From: Xestospongia muta
Lineage: Eukaryota; Porifera; Demospongiae; Haplosclerida; Petrosiidae
DNA length: 64,000 bases
Direction: 5' to 3'
Assembly: GCA_963693285.1 (NCBI GenBank)
Contig: OY848926.1
Location: 1,679,001-1,743,000 of the forward strand
Made by a program: the position numbers and the translations under genes. Below the pieces are notes generated by a model that was not told the DNA's origin, did not search any database, and was given only the letters and a program-made list of their open reading frames with translations. Shown here piece by piece: positions 15,038-41,270 of the stretch. The number at the start of each line of letters is the position of its first letter. Position 1 is the first letter of the stretch.

Positions 15038-15311
15038 TTATACAATAGCTCTGTAGTTGCGTCTTTTCCGATACATGCGTAAAGGACAGCAAGTAAAAAA
15101 ACAACATGTTACAAGAATGATTATAACTATAATGAGAACTATAATAACACAAGAGACAATCACCCCAATCACCAGACTGACAAGGAAATTATCAAATTTT
15201 ATCGCTAGATAATCAAAAATAAGATATTGTTGTGTAATTAAATGATTACCGCTATAATTGCATTTAACATAACTTCCAGGAGTTGTAGAATTAGCATGTG
15301 ATTGGTCAAAG

Positions 15312-15381
<70 letters not shown>

Positions 15382-16924
15382 AAGATAGCACAGTAAATTG
15401 AAAGTAAACATGTAAAAACATACTACATTGGATGTTGACTTCAAGTTCATCAACACAATTATTTAAACTATCTGAAGAATCTGGATAGTTAAAGCACTTG
15501 TAGAAACAACTCTGGACAGAACCACATCGAACATCACTTAACCAGATTGTCTCACCACTGAAATAATAGAGAGTTATATATACAGATTAAACAAATATTG
15601 AATACTTATTCTGAAAGGGATGACCATTAAAGCTAACAGCATTAGTAAATCCTCTTTGCAGACATACTGTATCTGCTGATGTTTTTGTAAAATCATTCCA
15701 ACATACAAGTCCCCACACTCCATTAAGATAGACTCGCAAAACTCCATTAGAGGGAGTCACAATTTCTTTACTTGGATGTGATTCTTGTAAAAGCCAGACT
15801 TGAGTGTCGTAAGGAGTTACATGAAGTTGAGTGGTATCTAAAAGATGAAAGATTGTATGGATGAATTGATGAAAATGGATGGTGACTGCACAATGAATAG
15901 ATAAATGAACATTATCTTTACCACATTGTATTCCTACAATATTATTTTTAGCACAATTGTTAGCACGATTGTATTGACATCGTAAAAGGTGCCATTCTGC
16001 TTTGTACTGAGGGTCCTTCACAGATGAACAATGGACATTGCTAAGCAACACTGGAGTGGTTTCATTTATAGGTAGGTATCTGCATTTATAAGATATAATT
16101 GAGTCAATTAGGAAGCCAGACATTTAATCAAAACAGACACTAAAGAATAGGCCAATTAAGGCATCATATACTTTAATAACATTATAAAAATAGTAGTACA
16201 TTACATGTCCATCCTGGATACATTCTAAACAGGTAGGTACTACAGTAAATATGTTTACAAGTCTAGTGGTAGTTATCCTGGGTCCTTATGATTTATTTTA
16301 GGCCAAATACTCATGTTTAATAGCATAGTGGTAGCTATCCCAGTCTAGTGTTTACTAAAAAACAGTACATCTACGCCAATGTAGTAAGAATGAATGCATT
16401 ATAGTTTAGAAATTACAAATCGTAGCTATAATCTAGGTAATTGTGGAGATAGTCTAGAGCTACTTTTAAACCACTGCTTATGTTTATCGAAGTTGCCACT
16501 TACTTCTCTGAAGCATTCACAAAGTTAATAGCTTTGACATAACCTAGTTCTCGACAAGCAGCATGAGCAGCATATATGTTAAACCCATCCAAACAGATAG
16601 CACCCCATCCATCATCCAAATATATCAACAAAGCCCCTTCAATTGTATTGTCATTAGAATTACCAGTTAATTTAACATCACCATCTATTTGGAAAGAGAT
16701 GCATTAAAATAAGCGACAAAAGCTGCATATAAATCGTATCTAGCTAGGTAAGATTGATCAGTTATGAAATGGGATTTACATAATGCTATTAAAGATATTT
16801 GTGTGTGTACAAGTGACCCTTTATTAGGTTGTTAATGGTATATACACTCACTCGAGGTTTCAGCTAATAGGAAAGGTAGCAGAGATAAGAAAGTGATAAC
16901 AGGAAGAAAAGCTGAAAACGGCAT
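15038..16924 (-). CDS. Two-SRCR transmembrane receptor (SRCR-G)
   Basis: 350 residues from six exons: 16924-16852, 16684-16504, 16079-15922, 15837-15606, 15557-15424 and 15312-15038; the 1,053 nt are in frame. Signal peptide MPFSAFLPVITFLSLLPFLL. SRCR1 is divergent (GAICLDGFN instead of WGTVC) and SRCR2 has GVLRVYLNGVWGLVCWNDF with CLQRGFT. The stalk carries N-glycosylation-type sites, followed by a long hydrophobic helix (VSLVIGVIVSCVIIVLIIVI) and a Cys-rich juxtamembrane stretch (CCFFTCC). The tail RMYRKRRNYRAIV is short. The start is about 130 bp upstream of the SRCR-F gene's stop-side neighbour pattern, matching tandem duplication of one ancestral gene. Confidence 0.86.
15313..15380. repeat. 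(GA)n microsatellite at SRCR-G 3' splice site
   Basis: About 33 GA units. On the gene strand it is a CT tract ending CTCTCAG immediately before the transmembrane exon, so the repeat is itself the polypyrimidine tract. Confidence 0.95.
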
Positions 16925-18027
16925 TTTGTTGTGGGTGTGGCTAATAAAAATATAATAATAATATTACGTAATGAAATGAATTATTAATACTTCTGGTATA
17001 GAACTGATACTTTTCATCAAAGGTTCAACGGTAGTTCCCCGAATGGTGTTTATTTGACTAGAGGTATTCAGTATGGTTGTGTTGCATGAAAGCATCTTTC
17101 AGTTCCTGTCTGGATAAAGCTTCTTAAACTAATAATTCTTAATAAATGATATGTTTATTTCATTAATAGTATTTTGTTTCAGCTATATAGCTATAGGTTG
17201 ATGGGTTTTATTTAATTATTGTGTGTAGGTGAGAGGATCTAGTTCTTGTACACAGAAAACACAATATATATGGTCATTTGGCAGGAGATCAACTCTAGAA
17301 CAACCTGTAACGTTAATACTGACAACCATCAATGGTTTATACCACGATTTACTCTATCAAAATTCAAAGAAGGAACAATTACAGCATATTTCAGTGTTAT
17401 TATGTCCAACAACACTGTATGGACAGTTTTCTTTTTTTAATTTTTATATTATCAAAAATGAATGCCATGACTCAATTGATACATTAACACTTAAATATAT
17501 GTATACTCAGCCTTTAACTTTGATGTCACAATTGTGTTCACTTTACATGTACAATATATCAAGTATCAAATGCTAGAAGAAATGGTTTGACAGCTAATAA
17601 TGCTATAGCTAGCTCAGCTATAACTGATCAATATAGACTGTGTAACACTATATGTTAACATGAACAATTATAAGGATTATATTTTCAATACTTAGACTAA
17701 AGCAATTATACCATTTTTGATGTTTGTGGTGGAACATGATCGTAATGATCAAAAGTGTTTTTGCTTTCGGTATAAGAAATTAGAATCCTTATAGTTAGTT
17801 ATTCAAATTTCATGACTCCACGTGAATATATAGATATTAGTACATGATAATGTAGTATTTCATTACATGTACATGTATTGTTACATGTAGTTCATTATGT
17901 GTACATGTATTGTTACATGTGTTATATAGTCTATAAGATATGTGATTGAAGCCAACAAAAAATGACTTATAAAAGTAACACACCATATGCATGATTTTTA
18001 ATTCACCAAGACTTATAGAACTAAAAA
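16925..18027. other. Divergent intergenic region between SRCR-G and SRCR-H
   Basis: 1.1 kb between two genes that start on opposite strands. AT-rich. Plus-strand open frames at 17229-17576 lack domain similarity, splice context or compositional signal and are not called. It must hold both promoters, but no specific site is recognised. Confidence 0.5.
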
Positions 18028-19868
18028 ATGGCACTGTTGTTTTGTTTTCTACTTGCTGTCTGCAGTCTGGTTGTAATTAATGGTTTGTTACCTATATGGT
18101 AGAAATATTGCTATATTAATAATATATATTGTTGTATTATTATATGTAGCACATGTAAATTATTATCACTAAATAAATCTGCATTGTCATTGGACAAGCA
18201 ATTTTAACTATGTTATCTTTTAGCTCAAACATATGGTGATGTGCGTTTGGTTGGAGGTTCATCATCAAATAGAGGAAGACTGGAGATCTATGGACAGAAT
18301 CGATACGGTACCTTCTGTCCAACTGGTTTTGGACAAACTGCTGCTGATATAGTGTGTAGACAATTAGGGTATGTTTCAGCTCAGAGCTGGGGAACAGTAG
18401 GCAGTCTTGGGTAAGTTAATCTAGAAATATATTATTTTAATAATTATATGTAACAACTATATAGATATTCCTCTGCTTCATCAACAACTCCAATATACAT
18501 TGGCAGTGTCGATTGTAATGGTGACTATCTTCACATTCTAAACTGTGATTTTAGCACTACAACAACATGTACTCATAGTTCTGATGTTGCTGTTAACTGC
18601 TGTGAGTCTATGGTTGGATAGATAGATAGATGCATGCAATTATATCAATTCATTATTATAGACTCAACCAGACTTGATGATTCACCTTATCCTATGCAAG
18701 TACGTTTGACAGACAGTGATCATCGATCAGAAGGGCGTGTTGAGGTCTACTGTAATGGACAATGGGGCACAATATGTGGTGACAACTTTGACAACTTTGC
18801 GGCTGATACAGTCTGCAGGCAATTAGGATACACTACAGCTGTCAACTTCAGCTTAACAGATAGGTGTGTTATAGATGTTTATCTATTCTCTCTAAGTGTA
18901 CAAGTCAATGTATTGAAAATAGAATTCATATTTAAGGCTGATTCATACTACACACATAGTGCATTGCGTTACAACCGGAAATGTCTACAAACAAATGAGC
19001 ATGTGCTATGTAACGCAAGAGTAGAAATATTTTCTACTCTTGCGTTACGTTACATGCATTGTTGGTTTGTAGGCACTTCCGGTTGTAACGCAATGCTCTA
19101 CGTGTGTAGTGTGAATCAGTCTTAAGTTTGTATATTGCATGACTAAATAAGGTGATCATAGTGATACAGAAATCATCTAAGTCAGTCTGAAACCAATAAC
19201 CAATCGATTTATTCTAACTAAATTTACTTGTTTTTATTTGGTTCAGTTCCACTAGTACAGCTCCAATATGGTTTGATGATGTAGATTGTATGAATACGGT
19301 GGAGTCCTGTCTATCTGCTTGTCAGAGGTGTCCATTTATTGAAAATACCACATGTAATCATACTCAAGATATAATGATAGAATGCTGTGAGTTGAATGGA
19401 AAAGAAACTCTGTATGTTATTATGTAATATTCTTCTTTCATTCATAGCTTTTGTTACAGCAACTAACATTGATATAACTACTTGTAGCAATGGTACTATC
19501 CCCACCACAACACCATGTATGTCACTATTGAGATTACAGCATTTTCATTATTTATAATTTCTACCTTTTTCTTTTATACAGTTAATTGCAGTGAAAGAGA
19601 CACATTTGACAAATTGTTTGTTTGTCCACCAAGTGATGTAGTCACATGGCTTCTCTATGTAGCCATGTTACTTGTCCCAATCACGCTTTGCTGTTGCAGT
19701 GGACTATGTTATGCTTTGTATAAACATCGTTGCAAATGTGATGAGCCTCGTGAGTTTTGCTTTGACTGGATGGTGGGCTCATTGCTATGTTGTTTGTACT
19801 GTATATATCAGTCTCTTAAACCAAAAAAGGACAGATGTATCCACATTGAGTTAGACATGACTCGCTGA
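18028..19868 (+). CDS. Two-SRCR transmembrane receptor, plus strand (SRCR-H)
   Basis: 358 residues from seven exons: 18028-18082, 18224-18410, 18465-18601, 18662-18863, 19247-19386, 19448-19516 and 19582-19868; the 1,077 nt are in frame. Signal peptide MALLFCFLLAVCSLVVIN. SRCR1 (GRLEIYGQNRYGTFCPTGF, CRQLGY) has lost the usual WGT; SRCR2 ([23 protein letters not shown]) is canonical. The stalk is Thr-rich. The transmembrane helix VTWLLYVAMLLVPITLCCC leads to a Cys-rich tail of about 60 residues. Exon phases and the 137- and 202-nt exon lengths match SRCR-B, so it is an inverted member of the same family. A TTAA-flanked MITE lies in intron 4. Confidence 0.88.
18936..19121. mobile_element. piggyBac-like MITE in SRCR-H intron 4
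   Basis: A near-perfect palindrome of about 186 bp. The left end GGCTGATTCATACTACACAC matches the reverse complement of the right end (GACTGATTCACACTACACAC), and the arms include GCGTTACAACCGGAA / TTCCGGTTGTAACGC. It is flanked on both sides by TTAA (18932-18935 and 19122-19125), the target duplication of the piggyBac superfamily. It has no transposase, so it is non-autonomous. The open frame running from exon 4 into it is an artefact. Confidence 0.75.
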
Positions 19869-20183
19869 CAAAAGAAACTACTATATATATACCAATTATA
19901 ATAAATTCTTTTATAGTTAGGTAGAGCATATGCCCCTAACATTGTCATTTTGGCTTTGTTTATAAGACAGAATTGTTATTTTATTGAAAGTTAATTTTTT
20001 AAATAAAATGAATTTAATACAGCAGATGAAGTGATGAAAGTATTGTTTATAAGAACATAATAAAAAGTTGAAAATTACCTAGCATCTTAAACAATTATGA
20101 TATAAAGTTTCTTGAAGTATTAATATTGTACACAAATCATAATAAAGCTCTTTATGGTCAAGTAAAAACACTTATGTTTAAAT
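19869..20183. other. Convergent 3' intergenic region
   Basis: Tail-to-tail gap between SRCR-H and the six-SRCR gene. AATAAA-type hexamers on the plus strand (for example near 19998) could serve polyadenylation of SRCR-H. No exon seen. Confidence 0.45.
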
Positions 20184-27695
<7,512 letters not shown>

Positions 27696-28577
27696 TAAAG
27701 CACCAATCACAGATCACCATATACTCCAATAAAAGAGAACAGAAGGTGCTAGCAAGTTAAGGAGAAAGAGGAGGAGGTGAAGATCACAGGATAGCTGGCT
27801 ACTGCAAATATGCTCTGTTTCCACTCTAATAACTCTTACACTGCTAACCTATTCTTTTCTAGTCAATAACTTGCTGCTCCAGTAGACTGCTAACAATAGT
27901 TCAAAGTAAAATTTACAACAAAATCTGTTTTGAAGTTGTCCACTTTTCTGCCAACACAGACACATGGAGTGGTCTTATATACCATAACACAGGAAATGGG
28001 CAATATATATTGTGTGTAAGTATAGCTTTGTTTAATATAACATGTAATACTGCACTATACAGGATAATAGTATCGTTTTATATTATTGTATTGGGAATAC
28101 CCACACTTCAAGTTAATCCAGCTGTCGTTAGGCTATGAATATCATTAACAAAACCACAAGACATTACTATACTACGTGACTCTCATAACAAGGGTATGTT
28201 ATTATTACTTAATAACTAACCACGCCCTTAAAGGATATTGTAAAAAAATTAAATGTCAATTAACTCATAGTAATATGAGTGGCAATATTTTGATAATTAA
28301 GACACACATCAAAATTATTATTCTATTAATATTAAAAAAACTTTATAATATTGAAACAAAAATTGTTTACGATGAATATGCATAACTTTAGGATATAAAC
28401 AAAGAGTGAATGCTAAAACTAGACAAAACAAAGTTACATTCATTAATAGAATACACAAATAGACATGTATACAAATTACTAGCATACTAAGTGTCTACCT
28501 CCCCCTCCAAAAAAAGAAACCATTTCACTAAGTGTTAGTATGAGAGAAGATTATATTTATGTTAATTATGTAGGTAA
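27696..28577. other. Intergenic, SRCR-I 5' flank and Rab8 3' side
   Basis: 0.9 kb of AT-rich sequence with no recognisable exon. Presumably holds the SRCR-I promoter. Confidence 0.5.
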
Positions 28578-29748
28578 TTAACAGGAACATCCTCCTCCTC
28601 CTGAAGTCGTTTCCTTTTGAGATACATGAACACTGGTTGGTGTTGAACCAACAGCTGCTTCTCCCGGCTATAAAACATTAAAAACAAATAAGTTTGTTTC
28701 CTTTCAGATGGATCCTTAATGGATTTTTTTAAAAAGTCAGTATTAAATTTATTATTGTCTTTGTTTTTATTTGATTATAAAAAATTAAATTGTTTGTAGT
28801 GAAGCTAATATGATACACACCCTCACTTTGAAGTGAAGCTAGCATGACACACCAACTTTAATGGCATTCTTTAGAGTATTATACATTTACATACTGTGAG
28901 CATAATTCTTTACTGAGTCAAGTGATCTTAATACACATGATGAAACACAGCTTGTGTAAGCTGAATATTTTATTACACAAGGGGTTAAATAAATTCTAGT
29001 ACTAATTGGTATTTATTACTTATAGTGTAATAATACACCAATGATGTGTAATATTGATGTCATAGTTATTGTAATGACTTACATTTTTCTTATCCATTTT
29101 GTTCTTAATATCCTTTGCCAAAGTCATAAAGGCCTAAAAATAACAAACATGTTATGATCAACATTAAGTGCCAGCACATACTGTCTCCACATTTTGTCCA
29201 GATTTAGCACTAGTTTCCATGAACTTCACTTGATGTTCTTCTGCTAGCTAAATTGATATTAGACAGAAACAATGGATGGATGGATGAGACGTGGATGGAT
29301 GAATGAATGAATGGATGGACGAGATGTGGATAAATGGATGAATGGCTAGGTAATGTAGAAGAGTATGTCATACCAATTGTCCTCGTTCTCTGCTGACTAC
29401 TCTAGACTCTTCCAAATCACATTTGTTACCCAAAATCATTTTCTCAACATCAGCTGCAGCATTCTAAAATAAACAAATCCTTAGTAATTTAGTATATGGA
29501 TACATCAATGAGATATAACATCAAAATTTCTAACATTTTTAAATGGTTACCTCTTCAATATTTCTGATCCAATTTCTGATGTTATCAAAAGACTTTTCAT
29601 TAGTAACATCATATACTAACATAATACCCTAATGAGATAACCCTTGTCATTGATAGTAGAATATAATAATTAGCATACAAACCATTGCTCCTCTGTAATA
29701 TGCAGTTGTAATTGTTCTGAAACGTTCTTGACCTGCTGTGTCCCTGTG

Positions 29749-29809
<61 letters not shown>

Positions 29810-30811
29810 GGAAGGAAGGGAGGGAGGGAGGGAATTATCATTAGCATTATCAGTCATAAATACAGGAGTGTCAGACAGACAAGGAAAGATGGACAACAAT
29901 TAATTAGACATCTTTATTAGCTAACCATATTTGGAGTTTGATCTTTTTCCCTTCAATATCCACAGTTCTTATCTTAAAATCAATTCCTGTAATAAAAAGG
30001 GATGGTCCATACACTTTCTATAATCATAATTCATTATCTTTGCATATTTGCAGTAACACAACAAGTTTATTTGTCATTTAAATAAAAAAACTAGTGTACT
30101 AATAAGAACCAACATTGTTATCAACTAGGAAGCTACCTGTAGTGATAGCTCTAGTGAACACCAGTGAACATTAGTAATATATACATAGTGTGTGTAATAT
30201 TAGTAAGCTCTAGGTCAGACTAGTGAACATCAGTACTTACCACAGTGAACTAGGATAGTTACCATTAATAAGCTCTAGACTAGTGAACATCAGTATTTAC
30301 CAGTGACCTATGACAGCTACCATTAGTAAGCTCTAGACTAGTGAACATCAGCACTTACCACAGTGACCAAGGATGGCTGCCATTAGTAAGCTCTAGATTA
30401 ATGAACATTAGTACTTACCACAGTGACCTAGGATCTACCATTAGTAAGCTTAGACCAGTTAACATCAATAGTTATGACAGTGACCTATGATAGCTATCGT
30501 TAACTATTAAATCTTACAACTTAATATATGACCTTACTACAATTACTATTATCAACTTGTGTTTCTTATAAACACACCATATTACTTAAAACCTTAAATA
30601 AAAGACACATAGTTCTCCAGAAAGAGGTGGACCACATACAAAACCTTACTTCCTGTCAGCTTGTTACTCTAGTTATACTTAGCTTACCTATAGTGGATAT
30701 AAAGGTAGAATTAAAAGCATCCTCTGAGAATCTCACTAGAATACACGTTTTCCCTACTCCACTGTCACCAATTAACAGTAGTTTAAAAAGAAAGTCATAA
30801 GTCTTTGCCAT
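28578..30811 (-). CDS. RAB8: Rab8-like small GTPase
   Basis: Rab GTPase of about 205 residues controlling exocytic membrane traffic. It begins [18 protein letters not shown] and has all G motifs: GDSGVGKT (G1), the [10 protein letters not shown] effector loop, [20 protein letters not shown] (G3), GNKCD (G4) and ETSAK (G5). The sequence around [16 protein letters not shown] and the start MAKTYD place it with Rab8 rather than Rab10. The C terminus is a variable tail ending GGGGCSC: a CXC double geranylgeranylation motif instead of the CaaX box of vertebrate Rab8, so the exact subclass is a little uncertain. Several short exons; intron 1 (about 29990-30690) carries a 60-bp minisatellite and another intron has a CT tract. 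Confidence 0.92.
29754..29830. repeat. (GA)n microsatellite plus (GGAA)n at Rab8 3' splice site
   Basis: About 25 GA units followed by GGAA/GGGA runs. On the gene strand it is CT-rich and precedes the acceptor CTCCACAG of the exon encoding DTAGQERF. Confidence 0.95.
30121..30490. repeat. 60-bp minisatellite in Rab8 intron 1
   Basis: About six diverged copies of a unit containing TAGTAAGCTCTAGACTAGTG and ACTTACCACAGTGACCTAGG. The same unit recurs at 38150-38410 inside SIN3, in the same orientation on the plus strand. Confidence 0.85.
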
Positions 30812-30915
30812 CCCTGGTCAGACTTGATCTACTGAACAAAAACAAAACCCCACAACAAAGATGGCTACCCCAGAAGATACAAGTTGCTTATACGTTCCTT
30901 GCTTCTTTCTTTTCG
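30812..30915. promoter_or_regulatory. 5' flank of Rab8, possibly bidirectional
   Basis: 104 bp between the Rab8 ATG (minus) and the ATG of a possible microprotein (plus). It must carry Rab8 5' UTR or promoter sequence. No specific site is recognised. Confidence 0.35.
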
Positions 30916-31020
30916 ATGCCTTTTGAGACGCAGGTATTTGCTGCAGTTATACTGTTAACTTGCTTGCCCTTGTTCTTACTTCTGGTGTGCTGGTTAATTA
31001 ATACAGGTCATAAAAATTAA
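30916..31020 (+). CDS. Possible 34-residue single-pass membrane microprotein
   Basis: A short intronless frame starting MPFETQVFAAVILLTCLPLF. It has a polar N terminus, one hydrophobic helix of about 24 residues (FAAVILLTCLPLFLLLVCWL) and a short basic end (NTGHKN). The frame stays open upstream to 30805, but the ATG at 30916 gives the cleaner membrane-protein layout. The tidy topology and the divergent position next to Rab8 make it worth recording; I do not recognise a family. It may be chance. Confidence 0.35.
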   Translation: MPFETQVFAAVILLTCLPLFLLLVCWLINTGHKN

Positions 31021-31052
31021 CAGCTCAGCCAAGACAATCACATGATTTATAA

Positions 31053-31060
31053 TGACGTCA
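31053..31060. promoter_or_regulatory. CRE-type palindrome TGACGTCA
   Basis: Perfect 8-bp CREB/ATF consensus, 88 bp upstream of the GPATCH4 start codon. Function is inferred from motif and position only. Confidence 0.4.
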
Positions 31061-31062
31061 CT

Positions 31063-31160
31063 CTAATAATAGAAATAAATATACTGAAAATATACCGGAG
31101 TTATACGTAAACTAATAATAGAAATAAATATACTGAAAATATGCCGGAGTTATACGTAAA
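31063..31160. repeat. 49-bp tandem duplication across the GPATCH4 start
   Basis: Two head-to-tail units beginning CTAATAATAGAAATAAATAT, with a period of 49 bp. Unit 2 holds ATGCCGGAG at 31141; unit 1 has ATACCGGAG at the matching place, so only one copy carries the start codon. Confidence 0.85.
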
Positions 31161-32071
31161 CAGCATGGATGCTAAAAAGGTGTTAGAGAAGTATGGATGG
31201 AAAGAAGGTCAAGGTTTAGGCAAAGAAGGACATGGTCGTGCTGAACCAATCAAAGTCTTTATGAAACGAGATAATGGAGGAGTAAGTCAAACAGTAATAT
31301 TTGTGACAGTTGCCATAAGGTCTTGTAGATTGGTCTGGAGCCAGGCAAAGAGTTTTCCGATCACTGGTGGAGTGCATTATTTAACAAAGCAGCAGGAAGT
31401 ATATGTGTGGAGACAACAAAAGTATGATTTTTGTACATAAACTTAAAAATTATAAATAATGTTTTTGTACGTGTTAAATTGATAAGTAATTGATTTCACA
31501 CATTTAAAGAATTTCTGCTTACAGGATGGTGTGAAAGTTAAAGAGAGAAGCAGGAATTTACACAATTCTTTAAAACGACAATGTTATCATAGACATAAAA
31601 CCACTCTTAAATATGGTGGCTTTTTAGAATCGACATCAGTAGCTATTGGTGACAAACTTGTACGAGAGACTAATGGACACGACAGTGGTCTAAAGGATGA
31701 CAATGAGGATGATATTAATGCTATGTAGGTAAACAATATAATGTAGTTAGTTATATGGATATAATAACTTTATGTAGAGTTAAGAGTGACGACCTTTTAA
31801 CTGCTTGTGGTGGAAGGACAGCTCACAAGTAATTTTTTCTTGACTACTGGTATGAAGTGTGTATTTTTAACCCTTTACTAGAGCTGCTCGGCATGGATTT
31901 AAATTATCTGGTAAACTACAAAGAATTAAAGAACAAGAGTTAAAACTAAATGAGTCTTGTTGTGAGCTACTTACTAAGAAATGTGAAAGAAAAAGAAAGA
32001 AAAGAATTTGTCATAATATAGATGAAGAAGATAGCATAGAGGGAAAAAAGCAAAAATTGATTAAAACATAA
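31141..32071 (+). CDS. GPATCH4: G-patch domain protein, GPATCH4-like
   Basis: Nucleolar G-patch protein; the human family member activates the DEAH helicase DHX15. Exons are about 31141-31281, 31329-31421, 31525-31728, 31776-31829 and 31882-32071. The N-terminal G-patch reads VLEKYGWKEGQGLGKEGHGR; then come EFSDHWWSALFNKAAGSICV, characteristic of GPATCH4, the conserved CGGRTAHKAARHG block, and a basic Lys/Arg-rich tail (KKCERKRKKRI) likely serving nucleolar targeting. The first ATG (31141) lies in a tandem duplication; the second in-frame ATG (31165, MDAKKVLEKYGW) is also a reasonable start because the G-patch begins there. The total is short for the family. Confidence 0.85.
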
Positions 32072-32432
32072 TATTTATTTTTTAATCCCAAAATAACGAA
32101 CTTTCAATTAATTAATTAATAAAAATAATAAACCATTAATTAAGGTTGTAAAACAATGTTCCATTTAACGCGCAGGCATTTTCAGTGGTGAGGCGCTGTT
32201 TACTCGGTACTCACTTATTTAAAAGACCAATCACTTTCCAAGTAAGTCAGTCGCTAGAGGTACGAGTTGTGTACTTCTACAACCTACCATTGATTCTTAA
32301 CATTTGCGTAAATAGGCGCGCATATGTATAGATATATAGCTGTATGTAGTATTTTTACATAGGTATTTATGTATACTAACCTTTTGACCATTGACATGTT
32401 TTTTAGTAACTTAAAAAGGCCTAATAGTCATA
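32072..32432. other. Intergenic, SIN3 5' flank
   Basis: Between the GPATCH4 stop and the SIN3 start codon, both plus strand. More GC-rich patches (CGCGCAGG, GGCGCGCA) than the surroundings may mark the SIN3 promoter. No exon recognised. Confidence 0.45.
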
Positions 32433-38648
<6,216 letters not shown>

Positions 38649-38972
38649 CATCACCATGGCAACACTTTCACCATGACAACAACGACATCAAAACTCTAAG
38701 TTTAGGCAGGTGTTGTTTTCTTAACTGACCAGACACATGTAATTTCACTCATTCCACTATTTTCAATAACGAAGATTTCTTTCTAACTATTAACTATTTC
38801 AGACAAGCCTCAAATTATAAAGTGGCTTTATTATTCAGACACAAGTTAATACTTTACTATTATATTAGTAACTTGGTTTGTTATAGCCAGTAGTAAATGT
38901 TACACATAGTACATAATAATATATCATTGGATAAGTGATCTTGGTATTTGTACTATTGTGTTGTTGTTTTTA
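38649..38972. other. Convergent 3' ends of SIN3 and TEX9
   Basis: Tail-to-tail gap of 324 bp, presumably 3' UTRs of both genes. No exon seen. Confidence 0.5.
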
Positions 38973-41154
<2,182 letters not shown>

Positions 41155-41270
41155 ATACGTTTAAAAGTTATTTTTAACCCGGTAAATAATGTAGGTGTGG
41201 TTTCATTTTCATTTCTGTGTACGTTGTCCTGTGTAGTGTGTATCCGTTCCAATTATAGTAAATTATAGCA
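41155..41270. promoter_or_regulatory. Bidirectional TEX9/UBXN6 promoter region
   Basis: Only 116 bp separate the divergent start codons of TEX9 and UBXN6, so both 5' UTRs and core promoters must share this interval or overlap the genes. No TATA box or other consensus is certain. Confidence 0.5.

Noticed and set aside
17229..17576. Overlapping plus-strand open frames as a new gene
   Set aside because: No domain resemblance, two frames equally open, AT-rich composition like flanking intergenic DNA.
18863..19125. Extension of the SRCR-H exon into a longer open frame
   Set aside because: A good donor (GTGTGT after ACAGATAG) ends the exon at the usual 202 nt; the extra codons run into a MITE.
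28176..28385. Plus-strand frame of 69 codons
   Set aside because: Lys/Ile-rich AT-biased frame without homology or splice context.
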